From: Saccharimonas sp963550135
GTDB taxonomy: Bacteria; Patescibacteriota; Saccharimonadia; Saccharimonadales; Saccharimonadaceae
Assembly: GCA_963550135.1 (NCBI GenBank)
Contig: CAUVBP010000003.1
Location: 35,503-99,502 of the forward strand
DNA: 64,000 nucleotides
Reading direction: 5' to 3'
Part shown: positions 1 through 9,414 of the stretch, in pieces
Numbering within the stretch: the first letter of the stretch is position 1
How the letters are laid out: each line of letters opens with the position of its first letter
The notes under the pieces: model-generated
What the model was told of the DNA's origin: nothing
What the model saw: only the letters and a program-made list of their open reading frames with translations
Databases searched by the model: none
Program-made: the position numbers and the translations under genes

Positions 1-375
1 AATTCAAGTTCTCTGGCTTGGTCGTGTGTAATATCACAACCCCTTGTAAGCATTCGCCTATCAGCTTATTTGCCTGCGAACAGGCAAAAACTTATAAGGT
101 TTGGGCTCTTCCCGTTTCGCTCGCCACTACTCCGAGAATCGTTATTTACTTTCTTTTCCTCATCCTACTAAGATGTTTCAGTTCAGATGGTTCCCGTTCA
201 CTACGCCTATGTATTCAGCGCAGGACAACATGACTTTCCTCATGCTAGGTTTTCCCATTCGGAAATCTCCGGATCAAAGCTTGTTGGCAGCTACCCGAAG
301 CTTATCGCAGTCTTCCACGTCCTTCATCGGTAATATACGTCTAGGCATCCATTTAGTGCCCTTGAGTACCTTTTT
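1..375 (-). rRNA. rrl: 23S ribosomal RNA, 5' part (runs off the left edge)
   Basis: The reverse complement matches conserved 5'-domain stretches of bacterial 23S rRNA. It has the GGATGCC segment near the start, GATGAAGGACGTG, the GATTTCCGAATGGG block, CTGAAACATCTTAGTA, and the AGTAGTGGCGAGCGAAACGGGAAGAGCCC region. The 5' end is placed by counting 25 bases back from GGATGCC as in E. coli, so it is good to a few bases. Only the first ~375 nt are in the window. It is transcribed away from the 16S gene, which lies 2.2 kb upstream, and it appears to have its own promoter at 765-793. Confidence 0.95.
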
Positions 376-757
376 ATGCATTGACTTAACTAGTAATTGC
401 TATCCGCAAACGATAATCTACCCTGCTCAATGAATAGCTCGCTATTATCTCGCCGGTATATCCGCAACTGCCATGCAATCACTTGCCGTCAATCTTTCTT
501 TTACATCACTGAATTGTTAAGCAGCCTGCGTCCGTCTCGTTTCTATAAACTTGAACGCACATTTCGTCGCATCAGCTATAAGTTGATGACACTCGTCTGC
601 GTTCAAGACGTGGTGGATTAGACTTTACTCATCATAACACTGCCAGACTGATTTGTCTACACTGTCATGCAAGCAAAATTGATGTTTTTTCGACCACAAT
701 CTCGCACATATGCCGTCGATCTTTGCCATTGGTTCATTACTGAACATCAGCTAACTG
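376..757 (-). other. 23S leader region with a large stem-loop
   Basis: No credible coding frame is seen here. On the minus strand this is the likely 5' leader of the 23S transcript. It contains a 10-bp perfect inverted repeat (550-559 with 598-607, CTTGAACGCA / TGCGTTCAAG) that encloses a second 7-bp hairpin around 571-590. Such leaders usually carry RNase III or antitermination elements; the partner strand beyond the 23S 3' end is outside the window. Confidence 0.5.
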
Positions 758-764
758 ACAGTTG

Positions 765-793
765 ATTATAGCAGCTATCGCGTCCAATTACAA
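765..793 (-). promoter_or_regulatory. Probable 23S rRNA promoter
   Basis: Read on the minus strand this is TTGTAA, a 17-bp spacer and TATAAT, with TGC just before the -10 (extended -10). It lies after the terminator of the tRNA cluster and before the 23S leader, so 23S would be transcribed independently of 16S. The inference rests on consensus match and position. Confidence 0.7.
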
Positions 794-826
794 TACCGAA
801 TTTACAAAAAATTACACAAAATAAAA

Positions 827-844
827 ACTTGCCTACCGGCAAGT
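827..844 (-). terminator. Intrinsic terminator after the tRNA-Ala/Ile/Val cluster
   Basis: ACTTGCC and GGCAAGT form a perfect 7-bp stem with a 4-nt loop, followed on the minus strand by a T-rich run (TTTTTATTTT). It lies a few bases past the 3' CCA of tRNA-Val and would stop the tRNA transcript before it reaches 23S. Confidence 0.75.
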
Positions 845-848
845 CTAA

Positions 849-925
849 TGGTGGGCGGCGAGGGACTCGAACCCCCGACCCTCTCGGTGTAAACGAGATG
901 CTCTAGCCAACTGAGCTAGCCGCCC
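849..925 (-). tRNA. tRNA-Val (anticodon TAC)
   Basis: A 77-nt cloverleaf with encoded CCA. The acceptor stem GGGCGGC/GCCGCCC, D arm, anticodon loop TTTACAC and T arm are all intact. It is the last tRNA of a three-tRNA minus-strand cluster in the order Ala-Ile-Val. tRNA-Val is an addition to the usual Ile/Ala pair of rRNA spacers. Confidence 0.97.
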
Positions 926-955
926 GCAAACAATCCTACTTTTCAGCTAAAACTA

Positions 956-1032
956 TGGTGGGCGATGAGGGACTTGAACCTCCGACCTCGTCATTATCAG
1001 TGACGCGCTCTAACCAGCTGAGCTAATCGCCC
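956..1032 (-). tRNA. tRNA-Ile (anticodon GAT)
   Basis: A 77-nt cloverleaf with encoded CCA, acceptor GGGCGAT/ATCGCCC and anticodon loop CTGATAA. It is the middle gene of the spacer tRNA cluster. The 53-nt gap to tRNA-Ala holds a hairpin (GGTGGA with TCCACC, inner CTGG with CCAG) that may guide processing of the tRNA precursor. Confidence 0.97.
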
Positions 1033-1085
1033 ATATTTTGGTGGAGTGTCCTGGACCAAAAGCCCAGTCCACCCCATGCTTATAA

Positions 1086-1162
1086 TGGTGGAGATACAGG
1101 GACTCAAACCCTGGACCCCCTGCTTGCAAAGCAGGTGCTCTAATCAACTGAGCTATATCCCC
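1086..1162 (-). tRNA. tRNA-Ala (anticodon TGC)
   Basis: A 77-nt cloverleaf with encoded CCA, acceptor GGGGATA/TATCTCC (one G-T) and anticodon loop TTTGCAA. It is first in the transcript. Its order before Ile is the reverse of the common 16S-Ile-Ala-23S order. Confidence 0.97.
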
Positions 1163-1194
1163 ATTAAATTGTTAACAAACCATTAACTGTGTAC

Positions 1195-1223
1195 ATTTTA
1201 CACTATGATTACGCGATTATCAA
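1195..1223 (-). promoter_or_regulatory. Promoter of the tRNA-Ala/Ile/Val cluster
   Basis: The minus strand reads TTGATA, 17 bp, TAAAAT, about 26 nt upstream of mature tRNA-Ala. It fits a sigma-70-type promoter with the exact canonical spacing. Together with the terminator at 827-844 it defines an independent tRNA transcription unit. Confidence 0.65.
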
Positions 1224-1226
1224 GTG

Positions 1227-1232
1227 TATACT
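1227..1232 (+). promoter_or_regulatory. -10 element (TATACT) of a leaderless gene
   Basis: TATACT ends seven bases before the ATG at 1240, so the predicted start site falls on the start codon itself. The -35 region is weak. It is divergent from and overlapping the tRNA promoter region. Confidence 0.45.
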
Positions 1233-1239
1233 ATTAAGT

Positions 1240-1485
1240 ATGGTATACGAATTTAGTTGGTTTTCATTTCTTATCGGCATAATAATTCTAATCTGCGGCG
1301 CTGCCTTGACAGTCTGGTATCAACAAATTGCTGACAACTTTGGCAGCGGCGTCGGCAGCTACGAGCGCTACCGTTTATGCGGACTAATAGGCTGCGCGTT
1401 AGGATTCGTCGTTATGCTTAACCTGCATACACTTTTGCTAAAATTATTCTTCAGTTTATTCTTCAGCGGCATCTCACGAGAATAG
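1240..1485 (+). CDS. Small two-helix membrane protein inside the rRNA spacer
   Basis: Unrecognised protein of 81 residues. It has two hydrophobic segments (about residues 5-27, WFSFLIGIIILICG, and 45-70, LIGCALGFVVMLNL) separated by a short polar loop containing YERYRLCG. I chose ATG 1240 over the upstream ATG 1189 because a TATACT box ends seven bases before it and no ribosome binding site is present, which is the leaderless arrangement seen at other genes in this window. It lies on the opposite strand to the rRNA and tRNA genes, between tRNA-Ala and the C39-like peptidase. Function unknown. Confidence 0.65.
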   Translation: MVYEFSWFSFLIGIIILICGAALTVWYQQIADNFGSGVGSYERYRLCGLIGCALGFVVMLNLHTLLLKLFFSLFFSGISRE

Positions 1486-1518
1486 CGAGCGTAAACGTAA
1501 TCTGCATTTAGCGGCTCT

Positions 1519-1538
1519 GCTTGCTATTGCTAGCAAGC
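1519..1538. terminator. Hairpin between two convergent genes
   Basis: GCTTGCTA and TAGCAAGC form a perfect 8-bp stem with a TTGC loop between the plus-strand membrane gene and the minus-strand peptidase gene. The T-run is short, so a weak bidirectional terminator is the best guess. Confidence 0.4.
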
Positions 1539-1577
1539 TTTGTACTTAGCGGCTAATTAATTGTGTATTTTGTTCTA

Positions 1578-2396
1578 TCACCATGCATAATCAGGTTCGC
1601 TCACGCCGACCATCGCGTTCAACAACTCTTCTGGAGTAACAACTTTTAAACCACCATAAATCGGATCCTGAAATTTATAGTACGGATCTACATAATAAAC
1701 TAGCGCGACGTCTTTATTGTCTGGCGTAGCAATATAGCCCGCGCCAGCAACATTATGTTCAGCGTTTGCTATTCCAGGGTATATTTTGCCAGGATTAAAA
1801 GTATAATACATTGGATATCCGTCTTGAGTATTCTTTATGAGCCTCTGTTTAAATAGTTCAATTGATGCGCTATTAATTTCCCTCACCGTTTCAATCCGAT
1901 AGCCAGCTTGATTAGTTTGAGGAAACTCATAACCGAACATATGTTTGTTAAGTATTCTTATGGCATCTCGATTATGCGTACCAAAAGGTTCATAGGTTCC
2001 CATCTCTCTAGCAAGCGTAAATTGATCTACAATTTTGCCTCTTGAAGCTAGCATCATACTTACTGTAGCTGGCGCGCAAAAGTTCCAACGCTGCTGAATT
2101 TGTGTCGTCACGTTTAATTTATTCCTCTTGCCAATAGGAATGCCATATAATTTCTCTACTTCTTCTTTTGGCGAATTTGCCTGTGAAGCTTGGTTGTTGC
2201 TTGTCTGAGACTCTTTCCTTGCATTATGATCCGGCTGATCTTTTTTGGAATCATTCGCTATTTCTGACTTGGCGCTACTAGCTTGAGTGTCTTTAGTTAC
2301 GCTGCTCGGTCGCATCCTCGACGCCAAAACGGCAATTGATATAGCTAAAGTGCTAATAATCGCGATTACTATAATACTCTTCTTTTGTACAGCCAT
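1578..2396 (-). CDS. Secreted or membrane-anchored C39-like cysteine peptidase
   Basis: A 272-residue protein with an N-terminal signal-anchor (residues 7-25) and a Ser/Gln/Asn/Lys-rich linker (about 30-80). The C-terminal domain looks like peptidase C39-like family 2 and carries the likely catalytic Cys107 (WNFCAPATVSMML), His214 (AEHNVAGAGY) and Asp237 (YYVDPYY). It should act outside the membrane on peptides or cell-wall proteins; the substrate is unknown. I start at the ATG giving MAVQKK; the longer frame would run through the 16S terminator. It sits between 16S and the spacer tRNAs but after the 16S terminator, with a TATACT box 14 nt upstream of the ATG, so it is probably its own transcript. 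Confidence 0.8.
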   Translation of the reverse strand: MAVQKKSIIVIAIISTLAISIAVLASRMRPSSVTKDTQASSAKSEIANDSKKDQPDHNARKESQTSNNQASQANSPKEEVEKLYGIPIGKRNKLNVTTQIQQRWNFCAPATVSMMLASRGKIVDQFTLAREMGTYEPFGTHNRDAIRILNKHMFGYEFPQTNQAGYRIETVREINSASIELFKQRLIKNTQDGYPMYYTFNPGKIYPGIANAEHNVAGAGYIATPDNKDVALVYYVDPYYKFQDPIYGGLKVVTPEELLNAMVGVSEPDYAW

Positions 2397-2443
2397 GGTC
2401 TTAATCTTAAGTATACAGCATTTATACCACCGAAAAACCAAAA

Positions 2444-2463
2444 GACCCCTGCTAACAGGGGTC
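2444..2463 (-). terminator. Intrinsic terminator after 16S rRNA
   Basis: GACCCCTG and CAGGGGTC form a perfect 8-bp GC-rich stem with a 4-nt loop, followed on the minus strand by TTTTGGTTTTT. It lies about 165 nt past the 16S 3' end, just beyond the processing stem, and before the peptidase gene. It argues that 16S is not co-transcribed with 23S. Confidence 0.8.
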
Positions 2464-2472
2464 ATACATGGC

Positions 2473-4170
<1,698 letters not shown>

Positions 4171-4236
4171 ATTACTATTAACCTGACTGCTAAGATGCAA
4201 TTTGTAAGTTTATCTCTCGCAACCAGACTGTTCACT

Positions 4237-4265
4237 ATTGTAGCGCTCTAACCTAATCAAGTCAA
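4237..4265 (-). promoter_or_regulatory. 16S rRNA promoter
   Basis: The minus strand reads TTGACT, 17 bp, TACAAT. A transcript would start near 4230 and carry a leader of about 125 nt that includes the 5' arm of the processing stem. Confidence 0.75.
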
Positions 4266-4275
4266 CACCCTATCG

Positions 4276-4707
4276 CTAGTTTTTTGTAGCTAAAAATACA
4301 ACGATACCCGCTAGTAAGCCAATTACAGCACCGACTACCACTTCCAAAGGGGTATGTCCCTTAGCGCTACGCGGCTTCGATACATCAAATTTCGAGATAT
4401 CAATAACTTGCTTGATAGCCTCGCCCTGCTCGCCAACAGATCGCCGTACCATCAATGCGTCGTACATCACAATCGCTGCTAGAGCTAATGCCAAACCAAA
4501 CAAACCACTGCCGACTCCGTCTTTCAAACCGATAATCGATACTAGCGACATCATCGTAGCACTATGAGCGCTTGGCATATTTCCCGATATGTACAGATGA
4601 TCAAACACTTTCAAGGTACGCATCTTAATAGCAGCAACGACATACTTACCGCACTGCGCCATAGCCCAACCGACAGCAAAAGCTATTATATAAGGGGATA
4701 CTACCAT
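4276..4707 (-). CDS. DUF212 / divergent PAP2-family membrane protein
   Basis: A 143-residue protein of the DUF212 (YuiD-like, acid phosphatase/vanadium haloperoxidase-related) family. The family signatures are visible: GNMPSAHSA near residue 45, a DALMVRRSVGEQ segment near 85, and GHTPLEVVVGAVIG near 118, within four hydrophobic helices. Members are inner-membrane proteins of uncertain substrate, possibly lipid phosphates. It starts 3 nt after the gyrA stop and so is the last gene of a gyrB-gyrA-DUF212 operon. The next element downstream is the 16S promoter. Confidence 0.85.
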   Translation of the reverse strand: MVVSPYIIAFAVGWAMAQCGKYVVAAIKMRTLKVFDHLYISGNMPSAHSATMMSLVSIIGLKDGVGSGLFGLALALAAIVMYDALMVRRSVGEQGEAIKQVIDISKFDVSKPRSAKGHTPLEVVVGAVIGLLAGIVVFLATKN

Positions 4708-4710
4708 CCG

Positions 4711-7263
4711 CTATTTTTCTCCTTCGTCTGTATCACGTATAATCCCCATTGACGAAACTGTATCTCCGTCATTAATACGCATCACTCGAACACCCTGAGT
4801 AGTACGGCCAAGTGCTGGAATATCGTCAAGCGACACTCGGATAGTCTGTCCATTTTGACTAATCATAATTGCCTCAATCGCATCCTTCTCAAGCGTTTGA
4901 ACAGCAACTATCGGACCAGTTTTTGCCGTAACAACAGCAGCCTTCACACCAACGCCGCCGCGGCGGTGACTCGGAAAATTAGCTACCTTGGTTACTTTGC
5001 CGAACCCGTTTGCGCTCATCACCAGCAATTTTTGATCAGCTGAAGTTACAATATCCATACCTACAACACTATCGTCCGTTCGTAGTCGCACACCACGCAC
5101 ACCGCGAGCAGCACGTCCCATCGGACGACACTCCTCCTCGCTAAAGCGAACCGCTTGTCCAGCTGAAGTCGAGATAATCACATCGTTCTTGCCAGTAGTT
5201 TGCTTGATCCAGCGCAGCTCATCGCCTTCATCCAAATTAATAGCAATTAAACCATTGGTGCGAATATTTGAATAGTCAGCAATCGCTGTCTTCTTGACTG
5301 TACCCTTGGTCGTCGCCATAAATAGATAGCCTTCATCTACATTTACATCTTTAGCTAGATTGATAATTGAAGTAATTTTTTCCTCTGGCTGCAGCTGCAA
5401 TAAATTGACCGCTGCTACACCCTTCGCCGCTAAGCTAGCTGCCGGCACTTCGTAGGCCTTCAGACGGAACACTCTACCCCTGTTCGTGAAAAACAGCAGC
5501 CAATCATGTGTTCCAGCTGGTACTAGCTGATCAATAACGTCTTCCTCTTTAGTGGTCATACCGCGTTTACCCTTGCCGCCGCGGTTTTGACGGCGATAAT
5601 CGCTAGCCAAGGTGCGTTTGATGTAATTTTCCGTTGTCAGCAGTACAACAGTATCCTCTTCTGGGATTAGTTCTTCATCGCTAAACTTACCGACTTCGGT
5701 GTTGATAATTTTACTACAACGGTCATCGCCATATTTATCTTTAATTTCTAGCAACTCCTCTCTAATGATGCGAAGGATTTCGTTTTCGTCAGCCAAAACT
5801 TTTTCAAAATACGCGATCTTTTTCATTAACTCAGCTAGCTCATTCTCGATAGCTTCGCGTTCTAGACCCGTCAGCCGGCGCAATTGCATTGCCAGAATCG
5901 CCTTGGCCTGGATAACGCTCAGCGAGAACTTTTCGATGAGCGCCTTTTCGGCTTCATCTTGCGTCTTGCTAGCCCGGATGATTCTAATTACCTCGTCGAT
6001 ATTGTCCAGTGCAATTTTGTAACCTTCCAGAATATGCGCTCGCTCCTTAGCCTTGCGTAGCTCGTACTCTGTGCGGCGGCGTACCACTTGGCGGCGATGT
6101 TTGATAAACTCATTCAGAATATCATGCAAACCCAAAACGCGCGGCTGCAGACGTGTCGCATCGTCAGCACTCGGCACCAAAGCTAGCATATTGTAATGGA
6201 AGTTAGTCTGTAACGCCGTCAATTTGTATAATTGGTTAAGTACTTTCTTCGGATAAGAGTCTTTTTTGAGCTCAATAACTACTCGCACATTACCGCGAGC
6301 CGACTCATCGCGCAAAGCGCTAATTGCCGTAATCTTTTTCTCGTGCACCAAATCGGCAATTTTTTCGATAAGCGTTGCTTTATTCACGCCATAAGGCATC
6401 TCAGAAACTATAATTTGATGACGGCCGCGTTTGGTTTCTTCAATGTTTGCCACCGCCCGTATCGTCACGCTGCCGCGGCCGGTCGCATAAGCTTGGCGCA
6501 TCGGCGCGCCACCATAAACCACCGCGCCAGTTGGGAAATCTGGGCCCTTGATACACTTCATAAGGTCATCAAGCGTTGCTTCCGGATTATCAATCAGCGT
6601 AACCGTTGCATCAACCACCTCGCCTAGATTATGCGTCGGAATATTAGTTGCCATACCAACAGCAATACCAACTTGCCCATTCAATAGTAAATTCGGCAAT
6701 TTAGCAGGCAAAACAATCGGTTCTTGGCGAGTAGAGTCATATGTATCGCGAAAATCAACCGTCTCTTTATCAATATCTGCCAAAAGCGACTCTGACACCC
6801 GAGTCATTTTTGCTTCGGTATAACGCATAGCTGCCGGCGGGTCACCGTCCATTGAACCAAAGTTACCTTGGCCCTGAACCAACGGATAGCGCTCCACCCA
6901 ATCTTGAGCCATACGTACCATCGCATCATAAATCGAACTATCGCCATGCGGATGGTATTTACCCATCACTTCACCGACAATCTGCGCACTTTTCACGGTC
7001 TTAGCTGTCGGCCCGATACCCATTTTGTCCATCACATACACAATACGACGATGAACTGGCTTCATACCATCGCGTACGTCCGGTAAAGCACGGTCAACTA
7101 TGACCGACATTGAATACCGGATAAAGCTATCCTCCATAACATCTTCTACTGTTCGGATTTCGACAGACTTTGAATGGCTAACGTCGTTAGTCTGATCAAT
7201 AATCTCGCCTTCGACTGGTTTTTTTGACTCTGGTTTCATATTCCTATCCTTCTTCTCGTCCAT
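4711..7263 (-). CDS. gyrA: DNA gyrase subunit A
   Basis: An 850-residue type IIA topoisomerase subunit that cuts and rejoins DNA to introduce negative supercoils with GyrB. The catalytic tyrosine is Tyr148 in AAMRYTEAKM. The quinolone-determining loop reads HGDSSIYD, with Ser109 and Asp113 at the usual resistance positions, so it looks wild type. The C-terminal beta-pinwheel has the GyrA-box-like QNRGGKGKRG, which favours gyrase over topoisomerase IV. It starts immediately after the gyrB stop (TAA then ATG) and is co-transcribed with it. It has an N-terminal charged extension of about 30 residues. Confidence 0.97.
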   Translation of the reverse strand: MDEKKDRNMKPESKKPVEGEIIDQTNDVSHSKSVEIRTVEDVMEDSFIRYSMSVIVDRALPDVRDGMKPVHRRIVYVMDKMGIGPTAKTVKSAQIVGEVMGKYHPHGDSSIYDAMVRMAQDWVERYPLVQGQGNFGSMDGDPPAAMRYTEAKMTRVSESLLADIDKETVDFRDTYDSTRQEPIVLPAKLPNLLLNGQVGIAVGMATNIPTHNLGEVVDATVTLIDNPEATLDDLMKCIKGPDFPTGAVVYGGAPMRQAYATGRGSVTIRAVANIEETKRGRHQIIVSEMPYGVNKATLIEKIADLVHEKKITAISALRDESARGNVRVVIELKKDSYPKKVLNQLYKLTALQTNFHYNMLALVPSADDATRLQPRVLGLHDILNEFIKHRRQVVRRRTEYELRKAKERAHILEGYKIALDNIDEVIRIIRASKTQDEAEKALIEKFSLSVIQAKAILAMQLRRLTGLEREAIENELAELMKKIAYFEKVLADENEILRIIREELLEIKDKYGDDRCSKIINTEVGKFSDEELIPEEDTVVLLTTENYIKRTLASDYRRQNRGGKGKRGMTTKEEDVIDQLVPAGTHDWLLFFTNRGRVFRLKAYEVPAASLAAKGVAAVNLLQLQPEEKITSIINLAKDVNVDEGYLFMATTKGTVKKTAIADYSNIRTNGLIAINLDEGDELRWIKQTTGKNDVIISTSAGQAVRFSEEECRPMGRAARGVRGVRLRTDDSVVGMDIVTSADQKLLVMSANGFGKVTKVANFPSHRRGGVGVKAAVVTAKTGPIVAVQTLEKDAIEAIMISQNGQTIRVSLDDIPALGRTTQGVRVMRINDGDTVSSMGIIRDTDEGEK

Positions 7264-9252
7264 TTACACATCTAGCTCATCAAGACTGACTTTATTAGCA
7301 TTAGCTTGAATAAAATTCTTGCGCACTTCGACATCATCGCCCATTAACTTCGTAAAGATAGCATCAGCGCGCTCAGCATCCTTGAGTTTAACCTGTACCA
7401 GCACTCGATTTTCCGGGTTCATAGTCGTTTCCCAGAGTTGACTAGCATCCATTTCACCGAGACCCTTATAGCGTTGTAGGGCCGACTCGCTCAGGCCAGC
7501 TTGTTTTGCCCGCGAATCGTTTAAATCAATCTGAACACCTTTCTCTTTGCGTGCCGCAATTAGCTCATCGTACCGCGCTTCAAGCGCCTCCTCATTATAT
7601 AAGTACTCTTGTTTGCTTTGGGATAATTTCAGCTTAAACAGTGGCGGTTTAGCTAGATATATGTGCCCGCCTTCCACAACTGGCCGCATATAGCGGAAGA
7701 AAAACGTCATCAGTAGCGTCGCGATGTGGCTGCCATCAACATCGGCATCAGTCATGATGATAATTCTGTGATAGCGCAATCCGCGAATATCAAAAGCATC
7801 ACCAATACCTACGCCTACCCCTTTGATCAAGCTCAAGATTTCTCGATTGGCATACATTTTGTCTAAGCGAGCCCGCTCGGTATTGAGCACTTTACCACGC
7901 AGAGGCAAAATCGCCTGCGTACGGCTATCGCGGCCAGTTTTTGCTGAACCGCCGGCCGAATCTCCCTCAACTATATACAATTCGCATTCCGACGGATCTT
8001 TACTAGAACAATCAGCTAATTTGCCGGGCAAGCTAGCGCCGTCAAGCGCTCCTTTACGAATTACGTTATCCCGCGCTGCCCGCGCTGCCTTGCGTGCTCG
8101 CGCCGCTAACAAGGCTTTATTGATAATTTTTTTAGCAATAGCTGGATTTTCCTCTAGATAATATGCGAAATATTCGTTCATTACTTGCTCGACATAGCGA
8201 CGCACCTCTGGATTACCTAGTTTATTTTTAGTCTGGCCCTCAAACTGCGGATCTGGCAATTTTACCAATATCACCGCCGTCAGGCCCTCGCGGATATCAT
8301 CGCCAGTCAAGTTATCTTCTTTTTCTTTGAGCAAGTTATTTTTACGAGCATAATCATTGATCACCCTGGTAAGTGCTGACCTAAAGCCAACCAAATGCGT
8401 GCCGCCGTCCGGTGTCAAGACGTTATTTGCAAACGGCTTAACAGTTTCGATGTAGGAATCGTTGTATTGTACTGCTATTTCAACAACCGAATCGCTGACT
8501 TGCTTATCGACATAGAATATCTCATCACCAAGCACATCTTTACCCTTATTCAAATTCTTGACATAGCTCTTGATGCCACCTTCAAAGTAAAACGCCTGGC
8601 GCTCGTGAGTACGCTCATCATAAACAGAGGTATAAACACCTTTAGTTAGATATGCCTGATGGCGTAAATAATTTACCACCCATTTATAATCAAATTTAAT
8701 TGTCTCCTTAAAGATTTCAGCATCTGGATAGAACGTGATACAGGTGCCATCTGGCCGATCGGTTTTTCCTATTTTCTTGAGCGGTACCACAGTTTTACCG
8801 CGAGAAAATTCGATACGATATAGCATACCGCCTCTAACAACTTCAGCAATCAGCTTAGTAGATAGAGCATTAACCACGCTAGAACCAACACCATGCAAAC
8901 CGCTTGACACCTTGTAGCCGCCGCCGCCGAATTTACCACCAGCATGCAGAACAGTCAGGACTGTCTCAAGCGTACTAATGCCAGTCTTAGGGTGCTTATC
9001 TACTGGAATACCACGACCATTATCAGTTACTGTCACACCGCCGTCCGCTAACAATCTCACATCAACTCGCGACCCATAACCAGCTATAGCTTCGTCTACC
9101 GAGTTGTCGGCGATTTCTTTAATTAAATGGTGTATACCATCATATCCCGTGCTGCCAATATACATTCCTGGACGTTTACGTACTGGTTCGAGACCCTCAA
9201 GAACTTGGATCTGCGAACTATCATACGAACCATCATTTTTTTGTTTACTCAT
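7264..9252 (-). CDS. gyrB: DNA gyrase subunit B
   Basis: A 662-residue ATPase subunit of DNA gyrase. It shows the GHKL ATP-binding motifs (EIADNSVDEA, GRGIPVD, GLHGVGSSVVNALS) and the TOPRIM metal-binding motifs EGDSAGGSAK and DADVDGSHI. At 662 residues it is the usual short Gram-positive type without the E. coli insertion. The start MSKQKND is preceded by GGGAG with a 10-nt spacing. It is the first gene of the gyrB-gyrA-DUF212 operon, with a TTGAAT-18-TATAAT promoter upstream. Confidence 0.97.
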   Translation of the reverse strand: MSKQKNDGSYDSSQIQVLEGLEPVRKRPGMYIGSTGYDGIHHLIKEIADNSVDEAIAGYGSRVDVRLLADGGVTVTDNGRGIPVDKHPKTGISTLETVLTVLHAGGKFGGGGYKVSSGLHGVGSSVVNALSTKLIAEVVRGGMLYRIEFSRGKTVVPLKKIGKTDRPDGTCITFYPDAEIFKETIKFDYKWVVNYLRHQAYLTKGVYTSVYDERTHERQAFYFEGGIKSYVKNLNKGKDVLGDEIFYVDKQVSDSVVEIAVQYNDSYIETVKPFANNVLTPDGGTHLVGFRSALTRVINDYARKNNLLKEKEDNLTGDDIREGLTAVILVKLPDPQFEGQTKNKLGNPEVRRYVEQVMNEYFAYYLEENPAIAKKIINKALLAARARKAARAARDNVIRKGALDGASLPGKLADCSSKDPSECELYIVEGDSAGGSAKTGRDSRTQAILPLRGKVLNTERARLDKMYANREILSLIKGVGVGIGDAFDIRGLRYHRIIIMTDADVDGSHIATLLMTFFFRYMRPVVEGGHIYLAKPPLFKLKLSQSKQEYLYNEEALEARYDELIAARKEKGVQIDLNDSRAKQAGLSESALQRYKGLGEMDASQLWETTMNPENRVLVQVKLKDAERADAIFTKLMGDDVEVRKNFIQANANKVSLDELDV

Positions 9253-9303
9253 AACGAAATCACTCCCTATTTACAGTCGCTCAGCTTGTCTATTAATACC
9301 CAC

Positions 9304-9333
9304 ATTATACCATAAAAAAAATTGTTCATTCAA
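9304..9333 (-). promoter_or_regulatory. gyrBA promoter
   Basis: The minus strand reads TTGAAT, 18 bp, TATAAT, about 50 nt upstream of the gyrB start. It is divergent from the surface-protein promoter at 9338-9367. Confidence 0.6.
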
Positions 9334-9337
9334 GGTA

Positions 9338-9367
9338 TTGCTGCAGTTGCCATAAGTATGATATTAT
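9338..9367 (+). promoter_or_regulatory. Promoter of the LPXTG surface protein gene
   Basis: TTGCTG, 18 bp, TATTAT, followed by a leader of about 40 nt with AAAAAGG as a ribosome binding site before the ATG at 9415. It is back-to-back with the gyrBA promoter. Confidence 0.5.
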
Positions 9368-9414
9368 AAAAGAGAGGAAAATATATCTCAAAATAACACA
9401 AAAAGGTAAGCAAA

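Noticed and set aside
18..621. Plus-strand open frames over the 23S 5' end and leader
   Set aside because: They are antisense to conserved rRNA and to its leader stem-loop, with no promoter or binding site.
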